A stretch of DNA of 64,000 nt from JANMMJ01 sp964543235 (GTDB taxonomy: Bacteria > Pseudomonadota > Alphaproteobacteria > Rhizobiales > Aestuariivirgaceae), in the NCBI GenBank assembly GCA_964543235.1, contig CAZIXE010000005.1, positions 32,471 through 96,470 of the forward strand. Direction: 5' to 3'. Of the stretch, positions 15,902-26,768 are shown piece by piece (position 1 is the stretch's first letter; every line of letters starts with the position of its first letter). Both the position numbers and the translations under genes were made by a program. Below the pieces are notes generated by a model. The model saw only the letters and a program-made list of their open reading frames with translations, searched no databases and was not told where the DNA came from.

Positions 15902-17233
15902 CTATTTACCGATGCAGAATGCTGCAAATATTTCGCCGAGGACATCCTCGACATTGAGCTTTCCCGTGAGCCTCCCCAGCGCATCGGCACCGGCTCGCAG
16001 TTCTTCTGCAAGTAGTTCCGGAGCCGAATCGTCCACCGCCAGGGCGGCGCGCAGATGTGTGAGGAGCAATGTCAGGCATTCGCGCTGTCGCGCTCGCACC
16101 ACAACTCCGGGCTGGGCACTACCAAAAATCGCTTTCAGCCTGGCCGTAAGTCCGTCCATGAAGTTGCCCAGGCCCTCGCCGCTTTTGAGCGACACCCGGT
16201 AGTGCCATTTGTTTCGGTGGAGTCCCGATTGAGAATTCGGGAGGTCCGCCTTGTTCTCAACCCATAACGTATGCGAATCGATCTCGCGTCCTGGCCGGCC
16301 ACGGGCATCCGGCGCTGTCAGCCAGATCACCAGATCTGCCACTTCTAGCTCGCGCCGCGTCCGGCTCATGCCGATCTGCTCGATCTCATCCGTACTCTCG
16401 GTACGCAGCCCGGCCGTGTCCGTGAAGATCACCGGCAGGCCCCCGACGTCCATGCTCACCTCGATCACGTCGCGGGTCGTCCCCGGAATGCTGCTGACGA
16501 TCGCCGCATCCCGCCGAGCGAGATAATTGAGAAGGCTGGACTTGCCCGCATTGGGTGGGCCCGCAATCACCACCTTGATACCGTCACGGATCGTCTCGGC
16601 TATCCGCGCACCCGCCAGCGCCGCCTCGACCTCGCTACAAAGTTCTGCAAGCCGTCCGGCAATCTCGGCCCGCGCAGCGTCGGCGACACCCGCCTCGTCG
16701 ATGAAGTCAACCGTCGCCTCCACCCTTGCCCGCAGTCGCAGCAGGTCCCTGCTCCATTGCTCGGCAAGTGTTCGCAGACCGCCGGAAGAAACCCGTAACG
16801 CTTGCCGCCGCTGTGCCTCCGTCTTCGCGGCCACCAGATCGGCAAGCCCTTCCACTTCGGTGAGATCCAGACGGCCGTTGCGAAATGCCCGTAATGCAAA
16901 CTCGCCAGGTTCCGCCATACGGCAGCCCGGACAGCTCGACAGGCTCCTCAGCACCGCATCCACGACCGCCCGGCTGCCATGCACCTGGAACTCGGCGCAG
17001 TCCTCGCCCGTAAAACTTCCGGGGCGTGGAAACCACAATACCAGGCCACTGTCGATATCCTCCCCATCCTCCGGACGGCGAAGCGTCCGCAACACCGCCC
17101 GCCGCGGCTCCGGCAGGCCTCCGCACAGCGCTTCAACCACCACGCCCGCAGCCGGTCCGCTTACGCGGATTACCGCAACACCGGCAGTTCCGGCGCCGGA
17201 CGACAAGGCATATACTGTATCAGGATCCTTCAT
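15902..17233 (-). CDS. mnmE: tRNA modification GTPase MnmE (TrmE)
   Basis: A 443-residue GTPase partner of MnmG. It has an N-terminal tetrahydrofolate-binding domain (SSGAGTAGVAVIRVSGP), a helical domain, and an inserted G domain with G1 AGPPNAGKSSLLN, the PGTTRD switch, DTAGLR (G3) and ENKAD (G4). The C-terminal CIGK matches the essential family ending with the conserved Cys. ATG 17233 is chosen; the frame is open to 17281, which would overlap the divergent DUF255 gene. Only 37 bases separate the two divergent start codons. Confidence 0.95.
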   Translation of the reverse strand: MKDPDTVYALSSGAGTAGVAVIRVSGPAAGVVVEALCGGLPEPRRAVLRTLRRPEDGEDIDSGLVLWFPRPGSFTGEDCAEFQVHGSRAVVDAVLRSLSSCPGCRMAEPGEFALRAFRNGRLDLTEVEGLADLVAAKTEAQRRQALRVSSGGLRTLAEQWSRDLLRLRARVEATVDFIDEAGVADAARAEIAGRLAELCSEVEAALAGARIAETIRDGIKVVIAGPPNAGKSSLLNYLARRDAAIVSSIPGTTRDVIEVSMDVGGLPVIFTDTAGLRTESTDEIEQIGMSRTRRELEVADLVIWLTAPDARGRPGREIDSHTLWVENKADLPNSQSGLHRNKWHYRVSLKSGEGLGNFMDGLTARLKAIFGSAQPGVVVRARQRECLTLLLTHLRAALAVDDSAPELLAEELRAGADALGRLTGKLNVEDVLGEIFAAFCIGK

Positions 17234-17270
17234 TTCGGATTCGAATCGATACCATCGGGGAACCTCCCGC

Positions 17271-19294
<2,024 letters not shown>

Positions 19295-19298
<4 letters not shown>

Positions 19299-20575
19299 GC
19301 ATTCATCGAGTCGAAGAACTCCGCATTGCTCTTCGTCTGCCGGAACTTGTCGAGCAGGAACTCGATGGCGTCAACCGTACCCATCGGATTGAGGATGCGT
19401 CGCAGTACATATGTCTTCTTGAGCTGGTCTGGCGGCACCAGCAGTTCCTCCTTGCGGGTCCCCGACCGCAGGATATCGATCGCCGGAAAGACCCGCTTAT
19501 CCGCAACTTTCCGGTCAAGTACGATTTCCGAGTTGCCGGTTCCCTTGAATTCCTCGAAGATCACCTCGTCCATGCGGCTGCCCGTGTCGATCAGTGCCGT
19601 TGCAATGATCGTCAATGAACCACCCTCCTCGATATTGCGCGCTGCACCGAAGAACCGCTTCGGCCGCTGCAGGGCATTGGCGTCCACACCGCCCGTCAGC
19701 ACCTTGCCGGACGACGGCACCACCGTATTGTAGGCTCTTCCCAGGCGTGTGATCGAATCGAGCAGGATGACCACGTCCCGGCGATGCTCAACAAGGCGCT
19801 TGGCCTTTTCGATCACCATCTCAGCCACCTGCACGTGCCGCGTCGCCGGCTCGTCGAAGGTCGATGAGATCACTTCGCCCTTGACCGACCGCTGCATGTC
19901 GGTGACCTCTTCCGGCCGCTCATCGATCAGCAGCACGATCAGGTAGCACTCCGGATGGTTGCTGGTAATCGAATGGGCAATATTTTGCAGCAACACCGTC
20001 TTGCCCGTGCGCGGTGGCGCAACGATCAGCCCGCGCTGGCCCTTGCCCAGCGGTGCCACCAGATTGATCACCCGTGCGGAGAGATCCTTCTTCGTCGGAT
20101 CATGAACTTCCATCTCGAGGCGCTCATCGGGATACAGCGGTGTCAGATTGTCGAAATGGATCTTGTGCCGCCCGGCTTCCGGGTCCTCGAAATTGATAGT
20201 GTTGACCTTGAGCAGCGCGAAGTAGCGCTCGCCGTCCTTCGGGCTGCGGATCTGCCCTTCAACCGTGTCTCCGGTCCGCAGGTTGAACCGGCGAATTTGG
20301 CTGGGACTTACATAGATGTCGTCCGGCCCTGCCAGGTAGTTCGCGTCGGGCGATCTCAGGAATCCAAAACCGTCCTGCAGCACCTCGACCACGCCCTCGC
20401 CGATGATCTCCACCTCGCGGGCAGCCAGGCTCTTGAGGATGGCGAACATCAGTTCTTGCTTGCGCATTGAGCTGCCATTTTCGATCTGTAATTCCTCGGC
20501 AATGCTCAACAGTTCGGCCGGCGCCTTTTCCTTGAGGTCGTGAAGTTTGATTTCTTTGAGTTCGAGAATGCTCAT
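19295..20575 (-). CDS. rho: Transcription termination factor Rho
   Basis: A 426-residue hexameric RNA helicase that terminates transcription. Domains: an N-terminal SAP-like helix region (LKEKAPAELLSIAEEL), an OSFOLD RNA-binding domain with GFGFLRSP, and a RecA motor with Walker A APPRTGKTVLLQ and Walker B DVVILLDSITRLGRAYN. The Q-loop/R-loop region and the family-typical ending KSNAEFFDSMN are present. The length is normal. It is the last of the leftward group hemE-hemJ-rho that points away from oriC. Confidence 0.98.
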
Positions 20576-20765
20576 CTGACTGTCTTGATGTGGACTTACC
20601 GTCGCTGCATGCCCGGCCGTCCAGAACTTGAAGAGGAGAGCGCCAGTCCATCTTGGGTATCTGGCGAATGGAGGGAAGGACCGGTACGAGCCGGCCGCCC
20701 GACTATTTAGCTCTTTCGGCCGCCCGATACAAGGACCCTTGCTAAGATATCCGACCCACGCTCGG
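20576..20765. other. Rho leader / rho-hemJ spacer
   Basis: This 190-base gap precedes rho on the minus strand. I see no convincing small gene, hairpin terminator or consensus promoter in it. It probably carries the rho promoter and a long untranslated leader. Confidence 0.4.
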
Positions 20766-21197
20766 CTAAGAAAACGGCTTGACCACCACGCTGACCACTA
20801 TGATCACCATGAGGCCCGTCGGCACCTCGTTGATCATCCTGAAAAATCGCTCGCTTCCCGGCCGCTCGTCAACGGCAAAAGCCCGGACATACCGGCCGAG
20901 AAGTTCGTGGAATGCCGACATTGCCACCACGCTCAGTAGTTTCACCACCAGCCATACTTGCCACCCGCCGACCATCCAGATCAGAATCAGGCCCGCACCC
21001 CACGCCACGATCATTGCTGGGCGCATGATGATCCTGTACAGGCGCTGTTCCATCACTTTGAACGTGTCCGAGCTCTCACTCCCCACCGCAGCACGCACGT
21101 GATACACAAACAGGCGCGGCAGATAGAACAGTCCCGCCATCCAGGCGATCACCGCCATCACGTGAACCGCCTTCACCCACAGATAGAAGTCAGCCAT
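20766..21197 (-). CDS. hemJ: Protoporphyrinogen IX oxidase HemJ
   Basis: A 143-residue four-helix membrane protein that oxidises protoporphyrinogen IX in heme synthesis in bacteria lacking HemG/HemY. It shows the family pattern WVKAVHVMAVIAWMAGLFYLPRLFVYH (in parts: KAVHVM, AGLFYLPRLFVYH), with conserved His and Arg residues. It overlaps the 3' end of hemE by 8 bases, so the two heme genes are coupled. Confidence 0.93.
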   Translation of the reverse strand: MADFYLWVKAVHVMAVIAWMAGLFYLPRLFVYHVRAAVGSESSDTFKVMEQRLYRIIMRPAMIVAWGAGLILIWMVGGWQVWLVVKLLSVVAMSAFHELLGRYVRAFAVDERPGSERFFRMINEVPTGLMVIIVVSVVVKPFS

Positions 21198-22218
21198 CCG
21201 CCCGTCTGACCATTGTCACCACCTCAGCCAGCCTTTCCGGATCCGTCTCCTGTCGAACCCCGTGTCCCAGGTTGAAGATGTGCCGCGCCGCCGGCAGCCG
21301 CTCAACGATTTGCGTCACGCTCCGCTCCAGGGCTGACCCACCACCAGCCAGCACCACCGGGTCCAGATTTCCCTGAACTGCTACGCGGTCACAGAAATTG
21401 TCTCGTGCCCAATCGACCGGTACCCCGGACTCGATCCCCACTCCCTCCGGCCTGACCCGCTCGACCACGCCCGCATGCCCTGCCCCTGCGCCGCGTGCAA
21501 ACACGATCACCGGCACGCCTGGGCACCTCTTGCGGAACTCGCTTACCAGTGCCGCCACCGGCATCTGCACCCACTCTTCCTGCATATCCCAGGGCAGGTC
21601 TCCGGCCCATGAATCAAAAACCTGAACCACTTCCGCCCCCGCACGCACCTGCGCCACCAGATAGTCGACCGACTCTTCGACCAGCCGTCCGATCAACGTC
21701 TCGAACCATTTGGGTCGCTCCGCCGCCGCCCGCCGTGCCAGCAGACGATCCTCCGACGATCCACCTTCGATCATGTAACTTGCAACCGTCCATGGCGCCC
21801 CGCAGAACCCGATTAGCGCGACGCCCGCACCCAGTTCCTTCTTCACGCGCTGCAATGTCTCGCATACCGCGGACACCTGCCAGCTCCCGCCACTCTCCCG
21901 AAGCTGCGACACGGCCCGTTCATCCGCCACCCGTCCGACCACAGGCCCTTCACCGGCCGCGAAATCGACGTCGACTCCCATTGCATGCGGCAGGACCAGA
22001 ATATCGGCAAACACGATCGCCGCATCGAGATCATACCGCCGCAAGGGTTGCAGGGTAACTTCGCCGGCGGCATCAGGGTCGTAGCACAGATCCAGAAAGC
22101 CCCCCTTCTTGTCCCTGATCGCCCGGTACTCCGGCAAGTAGCGGCCCGCCTGTCGCATGAACCATACGGGGCGCCGGCTTGGTTTTTCCCCCTTCAGAAC
22201 CGCGAGCAAGGGCTTCAT
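21190..22218 (-). CDS. hemE: Uroporphyrinogen decarboxylase
   Basis: A 342-residue TIM-barrel enzyme that removes four carboxyl groups from uroporphyrinogen III to give coproporphyrinogen III. The signature RRPVWFMRQAGRYLPEYR is near the N-terminus, and GFCGAPWTVASYMIEGG and FNLGHGV follow. The length is as expected. hemE next to oriC is a landmark of alphaproteobacterial chromosomes: the 366 bases upstream of its start are the predicted origin. Confidence 0.97.
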   Translation of the reverse strand: MKPLLAVLKGEKPSRRPVWFMRQAGRYLPEYRAIRDKKGGFLDLCYDPDAAGEVTLQPLRRYDLDAAIVFADILVLPHAMGVDVDFAAGEGPVVGRVADERAVSQLRESGGSWQVSAVCETLQRVKKELGAGVALIGFCGAPWTVASYMIEGGSSEDRLLARRAAAERPKWFETLIGRLVEESVDYLVAQVRAGAEVVQVFDSWAGDLPWDMQEEWVQMPVAALVSEFRKRCPGVPVIVFARGAGAGHAGVVERVRPEGVGIESGVPVDWARDNFCDRVAVQGNLDPVVLAGGGSALERSVTQIVERLPAARHIFNLGHGVRQETDPERLAEVVTMVRRADG

Positions 22219-22244
22219 GAGTGGCCAATCAAATAAGGAGTTAA

Positions 22245-22259
22245 AAGAGTCTGACTCTT
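22245..22259. repeat. Perfect inverted repeat holding two GANTC sites in oriC
   Basis: AAGAGTC-T-GACTCTT is a 7+1+7 palindrome. Each arm contains one GANTC site, so CcrM would methylate both arms. Confidence 0.7.
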
Positions 22260-22277
22260 ATGTTTCAAGCCGGACAG

Positions 22278-22340
22278 CGGGTACAACTGAGATTCTCTTA
22301 GCTAATACCTGCATCCGCAAACAAGGAAAACCGGGTACAA
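22278..22340 (+). repeat. Direct repeat CGGGTACAA in oriC
   Basis: CGGGTACAA occurs at 22278-22286 and again at 22332-22340. The 54-base spacing is about five helical turns. It matches no box I know. A second direct repeat, CTGCATCCGC, occurs at 22309 and 22469. Confidence 0.55.
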
Positions 22341-22512
22341 AGCCGAAGAATCAATTCACGACAAATTTGCGAAGAGTTTTACTGATTTAGCGGTCTTCCC
22401 ACCGCTCTTTCCACAGCCCGTCACAGCTTTTCCAGATCACGCTCCCTATCCACACAATCCACAAGCTTCTGCATCCGCTTCAATTGCTGTAGATAACCCC
22501 CACCCCAAGTTC

Positions 22513-22527
22513 TTAACAAACCCTTAA
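22513..22527. promoter_or_regulatory. CtrA-type binding site in oriC
   Basis: TTAACAAACCCTTAA is an exact TTAA-N7-TTAA, the CtrA consensus, 22 bases from the perfect DnaA box. CtrA binding at such sites blocks replication in Caulobacter; the same role here is inferred. Confidence 0.65.
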
Positions 22528-22548
22528 GCCCTGCAATCGCCCGCCACC

Positions 22549-22557
22549 TTATCCACA
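22549..22557 (+). promoter_or_regulatory. Perfect DnaA box TTATCCACA
   Basis: Exact match to the high-affinity DnaA box, 28 bases before the PDRP start codon. Confidence 0.8.
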
Positions 22558-22584
22558 CTTCCGCCGAGCACCACTGGAAAACCC

Positions 22585-23418
22585 TTGCCACGCTTCTTCC
22601 ATATGCACCTCATTTCCGATGCGACAGGTGAAACACTGAATACCGTCGCACGTGCCGCCTCGGCCCATTATGCCCAGTACCAGCCGATCGAGCACATCTA
22701 CGCGCTGGTCCGGACCCCCAAGCAACTTCAGCGTGTCATCACCGAAATCGAGCGCCAGCCAGGCGTAGTCCTCTTCACCATCGTCGACACATCTTTGCGC
22801 AAGCTGCTCGAACAGAAATGCGAGGAACTGGGCGTGCCCTGCATTTCTATTCTCGATCCCGTGATCGCGAGCCTGGCGACTTATCTCAATGCCGAATCAC
22901 GGCCGCAGGTCGGGCGCCAGCATGCGCTTAACTCAGAATACTTCCGTCGGATTGACGCTCTCAATTTCACCATGGCGCATGACGATGGCCAGCACATTGA
23001 GGGTATCGACAAGGCAGAGGTTGTCCTTGTCGGTATCAGCCGCACATCGAAAACGCCGACCAGCATCTATCTCGCCAATCGCGGCATCAAGACTGCGAAT
23101 GTGCCACTTGTTCCGGGAGTTGAGCCGCCAGCCGAACTGCATTCCGCCCGCAATCCCCTGATCGTCGGCCTGATTGCCACGCCCGAACGCATCGCACAGA
23201 TCCGCCGCCACCGCTTGCTGATGCTCAATGAAAGCCGCGAGACTGTCTATGTTGATCAGCAGGCGATTACGGCCGAACTGATGGCGATGCGCAAACTGTG
23301 CCAGCAGCACAGCTGGCCGACGATTGATGTCACAAGGCGATCTATTGAAGAAACTGCGGCGGCAATCATCAACCTGCTCAACGAGCGCAACATGGATCAC
23401 CACGGGATGGATTCATGA
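22585..23418 (+). CDS. Pyruvate, phosphate dikinase regulatory protein (PDRP, DUF299)
   Basis: A 277-residue bifunctional ADP-dependent kinase/Pi-dependent phosphorylase of the family that switches pyruvate phosphate dikinase or PEP synthase off and on. Seen: FHMHLISDATGETL at the N-terminus and the P-loop-like VGISRTSKTPTSIYLANRG with the family Lys-Thr. The target kinase gene is not in the window. The start is TTG 22585, because the FFHMHL part belongs to the family; ATG 22603 is the alternative. It overlaps maf by 4 bases. Its place beside oriC is typical for the class. Confidence 0.92.
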   Translation: MPRFFHMHLISDATGETLNTVARAASAHYAQYQPIEHIYALVRTPKQLQRVITEIERQPGVVLFTIVDTSLRKLLEQKCEELGVPCISILDPVIASLATYLNAESRPQVGRQHALNSEYFRRIDALNFTMAHDDGQHIEGIDKAEVVLVGISRTSKTPTSIYLANRGIKTANVPLVPGVEPPAELHSARNPLIVGLIATPERIAQIRRHRLLMLNESRETVYVDQQAITAELMAMRKLCQQHSWPTIDVTRRSIEETAAAIINLLNERNMDHHGMDS

Positions 23419-24002
23419 CCGTGAAGCTGGCATCGACAAGCACGATCAGACGCCATCTGCTGCTCCAGGCAGGTGTGGACGTCACAGCCGAACCGCCGCG
23501 TCTGGACGAAGTTCTTGCCAAGGCGCAATTCGCCGATCTCGGACCCGACGAGCTGGCTCTCGAACTGGCAATGAAGAAGGCCGTCTCCCTAAGTGGTCCC
23601 GCGGATTCGACGATTGTCATCGGTGCCGACCAGGTCCTGGAGCAAGACGGCCGGCGCTTCGACAAACCTTCGACACTCTCCGAAGCCCGCGCCCAGCTCA
23701 TCGCTTTGCGAGGCAGGACGCATCGCCTGGTCTCGGCCGTCTGCTGCGTAAGGCAGAACCGCAAGGTCTGGTCACATGTGGCATCTGCACAGCTGGACAT
23801 GCGGGCCTTTTCGGATGCCTTTCTCGATGACTACCTGCAGCACATGGGCAGTGAAGCGATGCAGTCGGTGGGTGCCTACAAGCTCGAGTCCCGGGGCGCC
23901 CAGATGTTTGCCGCGATTCGTGGGGATTACTTCACCATACTGGGACTGCCGCTATTGCCGCTCCTCGCTTTCCTGCGTGAGTCTGGAGAGCTTATGACAT
24001 GA
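23415..24002 (+). CDS. maf: Maf-family nucleotide pyrophosphatase
   Basis: A 195-residue Maf-type house-cleaning nucleoside triphosphate pyrophosphatase. The N-terminal ASTSTIRRHLLLQAG is a variant of the family SxSxRR motif. VIGADQVLEQ holds the catalytic Asp, and QSVGAYKLESRGAQMF is the conserved C-terminal block. Substrate preference (dTTP/UTP or 7-methyl-GTP group) cannot be decided from this. It overlaps PDRP and aroE by 4 bases each. Confidence 0.92.
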   Translation: MTVKLASTSTIRRHLLLQAGVDVTAEPPRLDEVLAKAQFADLGPDELALELAMKKAVSLSGPADSTIVIGADQVLEQDGRRFDKPSTLSEARAQLIALRGRTHRLVSAVCCVRQNRKVWSHVASAQLDMRAFSDAFLDDYLQHMGSEAMQSVGAYKLESRGAQMFAAIRGDYFTILGLPLLPLLAFLRESGELMT

Positions 24003-24838
24003 AGTTACCCAAGGCCTGTGTGATCGGCTGGCCCATCGGGCATTCGCGCTCGCCGCTGATCCATCGCTACTGGTTGCAGCGTTATTCCATTGCCGGCAGC
24101 TACGAGAAACTGGAAATCGCCCCGGAGCGGTTGCGTGATTTTCTCACCGGGCTTCCGCGCAGCGATTTCGTGGGCTGCAACGTGACGATCCCGCATAAGG
24201 AGGCAGCATTCGGAATCGTTCGCGTGTCCGACGAACTCACCCGCCGGCTCGGTGTCGTCAACACAATCTATGTCCGTGACAATACGGTATTCGGAGCGAG
24301 TACCGATGGCAGCGGTTTCTTGGAAAGCCTGCTGCACAGCTGTCCCGGATTTTCACCTGAGGGGAAACATTTCACGATCCTTGGCGCTGGCGGCGCGGCG
24401 CGCGCCATCACCGGAACGCTCGTGATGAACGGCGCCGCGGCAATCCGGGTTTTCAACCGCACTCCGGAGAAGGCCCAGAACCTGGCACGGGATTTCGGCC
24501 CGAAAGTCATTTCCATGGAATGGTCGCGGCGCGCCGATGTGATTGCGGAAACCGATGCACTCGTCAACACCTCAGCACTCGGAATGGCGGGCCAGCTTCC
24601 TCTGGAGATCAGTCTGACCCGGCTGCCGCCAGCAGCGATCGTCGCCGACATCGTCTATGTTCCCCTCGAGACCAGCCTGATCAAGGCCGCCAAGGAACGG
24701 GGCAACCGGACCGTGCCGGGGCTCGGCATGCTCCTCTATCAGGCCGTTCCGGGATTTGAACTGTGGTTTGGCAGGCGCCCCGAAGTGACGCGGGAACTCT
24801 ATGATCTTGTTGCTGCCGATATCGAAGGCGCCGGATGA
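23999..24838 (+). CDS. aroE: Shikimate dehydrogenase
   Basis: A 279-residue NADP-dependent enzyme of aromatic amino-acid synthesis that reduces 3-dehydroshikimate. N-terminal shikimate-binding residues are in GWPIGHSRSPLIH, and the catalytic Lys is in NVTIPHKE. The NADP-binding loop is GAGGAARAI, followed by FNRTPEKA, which favours NADP. It overlaps its neighbours maf and coaE by 4 bases, so the block is one operon. Confidence 0.96.
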   Translation: MKLPKACVIGWPIGHSRSPLIHRYWLQRYSIAGSYEKLEIAPERLRDFLTGLPRSDFVGCNVTIPHKEAAFGIVRVSDELTRRLGVVNTIYVRDNTVFGASTDGSGFLESLLHSCPGFSPEGKHFTILGAGGAARAITGTLVMNGAAAIRVFNRTPEKAQNLARDFGPKVISMEWSRRADVIAETDALVNTSALGMAGQLPLEISLTRLPPAAIVADIVYVPLETSLIKAAKERGNRTVPGLGMLLYQAVPGFELWFGRRPEVTRELYDLVAADIEGAG

Positions 24839-25443
24839 TCGTCGTTGGTCTTACCGGCTCGATTGCGATGGGCAAGAGCGAAACGGCGCGCATGTTCAGG
24901 GCGGAGAATGTCCCGGTTTTCGATGCGGATGAGTATGTGACACAACTCTACCGCCAAGGCGGCGCGGCGGTGGAACCGGTCGGCCGGCAGTTCCCGGAAG
25001 CGATAATCGACGGCGCTGTCGACCGCGCCATCCTGAGCCGCATTCTGGCGGCAGATCCGCAACTCTTCGCCCGCCTTGAGGCCATCGTTCATCCGCTGGT
25101 GAAATCCGGCGAGGAGAAGTTTCTGGCCGATTGCCGGGCCAGAAATGAGCCGCTCGTTGTACTCGACATCCCGCTTTTGTTCGAGACTGGCCGCGAATCT
25201 GATGTTGACATTGTCGTGGTGGTGACAGCCCCCGCCGACATCCAGAGGCAAAGGGCTCTGGCGCGCACCGGCATGACGGAGGAGAAACTGGGGGCAATCC
25301 TTGCACGGCAGATGCCGGATTCGGAAAAGCGCCGGCGTGCCGATATGATCATTGACACATCGCAGGGTCTCGAGGCCGCACGGCGCGATGTTAAGGCAAT
25401 CATCAGGAAGCTGAGATCTGCGGAGGACAACACCCGTGCGTGA
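24835..25443 (+). CDS. coaE: Dephospho-CoA kinase
   Basis: A 202-residue P-loop kinase that phosphorylates dephospho-CoA in the last step of CoA synthesis. The Walker A is GLTGSIAMGKSE, where many homologues have SGIGKS-like versions. The family DADEYV and LDIPLLFETG are present. It overlaps aroE by 4 bases and dnaQ by 8. Confidence 0.96.
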   Translation: MIVVGLTGSIAMGKSETARMFRAENVPVFDADEYVTQLYRQGGAAVEPVGRQFPEAIIDGAVDRAILSRILAADPQLFARLEAIVHPLVKSGEEKFLADCRARNEPLVVLDIPLLFETGRESDVDIVVVVTAPADIQRQRALARTGMTEEKLGAILARQMPDSEKRRRADMIIDTSQGLEAARRDVKAIIRKLRSAEDNTRA

Positions 25444-26125
25444 AATCGTGCTCGACACAGAGACCACCGGTCTTGAGCCTGCCGAAGGCCACCGGATCGT
25501 TGAGATCGGCGCAGTGGAACTCGTCAACCACATTCCAAGCGGCAGGACGTTCCACACCCACATCAACCCGGAACGCGACGTGCCTCCCGAAGCTGCCGCC
25601 GTGCATGGTCTGACCACGGCTTTCCTGCGCGACAAGCCCGTCTTCTCCGCCGTGGTCTCGGATTTCGTCGCATTCATCGAGGGTGCACCTCTGATCATCC
25701 ACAACGCGGCCTTCGACACGAAGTTCATCAATGCCGAGCTGTCTTATGCAAAGATGCCACCGCTGCCGCCCGAGAAGATCGTCGATACTTTGCAGATCGC
25801 GCGCCAGAAGCACCCGATGGGACCCAACAGTCTGGACGCGTTGTGCAAGCGCTATGGCATCGATAACTCGAAGCGGGAGAAGCACGGCGCGCTTCTTGAC
25901 GCGACCCTGCTGGCCGAAGTCTATCTCGAGTTGATCGGCGGCCGCCAGGCGGCGCTGGGATTGTCGGAGCGCCGGACCGAGATCAAGGTCGCTGCTTCGA
26001 CCGGCGTTGTGAAATCACGGCCGCAGCGTCTGGCGGCGCGATTGACGGACGCTGAGCGCGAGGCCCACGCCGCCCTGGTTGCCGAACTCGGCGCGGAAGC
26101 GCTCTGGCTCAAAGTTGAACGCTGA
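25436..26125 (+). CDS. dnaQ: DNA polymerase III epsilon subunit (proofreading exonuclease)
   Basis: A 229-residue 3'-5' exonuclease of the DEDDh type. ExoI is VLDTETTGLEP, ExoII is IIHNAAFDTKFIN, and ExoIII is KHGALLDATLLAEVY with the catalytic His and Asp. The C-terminal tail (SRPQRLAARLTDAE) would bind the alpha subunit. The start overlaps coaE by 8 bases. Its stop lies 1 base from the convergent secB stop. Confidence 0.95.
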   Translation: MREIVLDTETTGLEPAEGHRIVEIGAVELVNHIPSGRTFHTHINPERDVPPEAAAVHGLTTAFLRDKPVFSAVVSDFVAFIEGAPLIIHNAAFDTKFINAELSYAKMPPLPPEKIVDTLQIARQKHPMGPNSLDALCKRYGIDNSKREKHGALLDATLLAEVYLELIGGRQAALGLSERRTEIKVAASTGVVKSRPQRLAARLTDAEREAHAALVAELGAEALWLKVER

Positions 26126-26126
26126 C

Positions 26127-26684
26127 TCAGGCTGTTGCCGTCGATTGGGCCGCCATGCGCTTCTGGTACATCGAGGCAAAGTCAATCGGGTCAAGCATGA
26201 GAGGCGGAAAGCCGCCATTCCGTGATGCATCGGCTAGAATCTGCCGGGCAAACGGAAACAGCATACGCGGGCACTCGATCAGGACGGCCGGATGCAGCAT
26301 GGCCTGCGGAAAGTTCTCCATCCGGAAGACGCCGGCATACTTGATCTCGGCCGCGAAGATGACCTTGCCTTCCGAAGTTGCCTTCGCATCGAGCATCAAC
26401 TCAACCTCATAGTCAGTCGGCGCCAGATTGCGCGCGTTGACATTGACAGCGACATTTATGTCCGGTTGGCCCTTTTGCGGTGCGAGCGATTGCGGCGCAT
26501 TGGGGTTTTCGAAACTGAGATCCTTGAGATACTGGCCGAGGATCCGCATGGCCGGCACCGCCCCTGGCGCAGGCGGCGGCATATCCGGCGTGGGCATTGC
26601 CGCAGGTTCAGCTCTGGCCTTGGAGCCGCCATTCGTACTCTTGCTCTCGGCCTTCTTGGCGGCGGTCTTGGTTGCTTTAGCCAT
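26127..26684 (-). CDS. secB: Protein-export chaperone SecB
   Basis: A 185-residue cytosolic chaperone that keeps preproteins unfolded and passes them to SecA. The core from about residue 45 on is typical: RILGQYLKDLSFENPNAPQ, the aspartate-rich strands, and FPFARQILADASRNGGFPPL. The N-terminus is a longer Ala/Lys/Pro-rich tail than in enterobacteria. ATG 26684 is preceded by AGAGGA; the longer frame opening at 26762 is not needed. Confidence 0.95.
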   Translation of the reverse strand: MAKATKTAAKKAESKSTNGGSKARAEPAAMPTPDMPPPAPGAVPAMRILGQYLKDLSFENPNAPQSLAPQKGQPDINVAVNVNARNLAPTDYEVELMLDAKATSEGKVIFAAEIKYAGVFRMENFPQAMLHPAVLIECPRMLFPFARQILADASRNGGFPPLMLDPIDFASMYQKRMAAQSTATA

Positions 26685-26768
26685 CGGATTGTGTCCTCTT
26701 TTGCCTGGCGCGGGGCGCCGCAGCGTTTGTGCTGCCTTACATGATGCCGGGTTAAGCCGCAACTGCCA

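Larger units (their letters stand above)
22219..22584. other. Predicted chromosomal replication origin (oriC)
   Basis: A noncoding, locally AT-rich gap between divergent hemE and PDRP genes. It holds one perfect DnaA box TTATCCACA (22549-22557) and single-mismatch boxes CTATCCACA (22446-22454) and, inverted, TGTAGATAA (22488-22496). Weaker ones are at 22407 and 22455. A perfect CtrA-type site TTAA-N7-TTAA spans 22513-22527. Four GANTC methylation sites lie at 22247, 22253, 22291 and 22348. The most AT-rich stretch (about 22345-22392) could be the unwinding element. Position and motifs match the Caulobacter/Rhizobiales origin; activity is inferred. Confidence 0.85.

Noticed and set aside
17235..17255. 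tRNA-like TTCGAATC sequence
   Set aside because: No cloverleaf, acceptor stem or anticodon arm can be formed around it.
16527..17270. N-terminal extension of the DUF255 gene
   Set aside because: The extra 248 residues lie antisense to mnmE, are Arg/Ser-rich without a domain, and the family start is at 17271.
21158..21173. Third parS-like sequence (ATCACGTGAACC)
   Set aside because: Only the central CACGTGAA matches; too many mismatches to the 16-base site.
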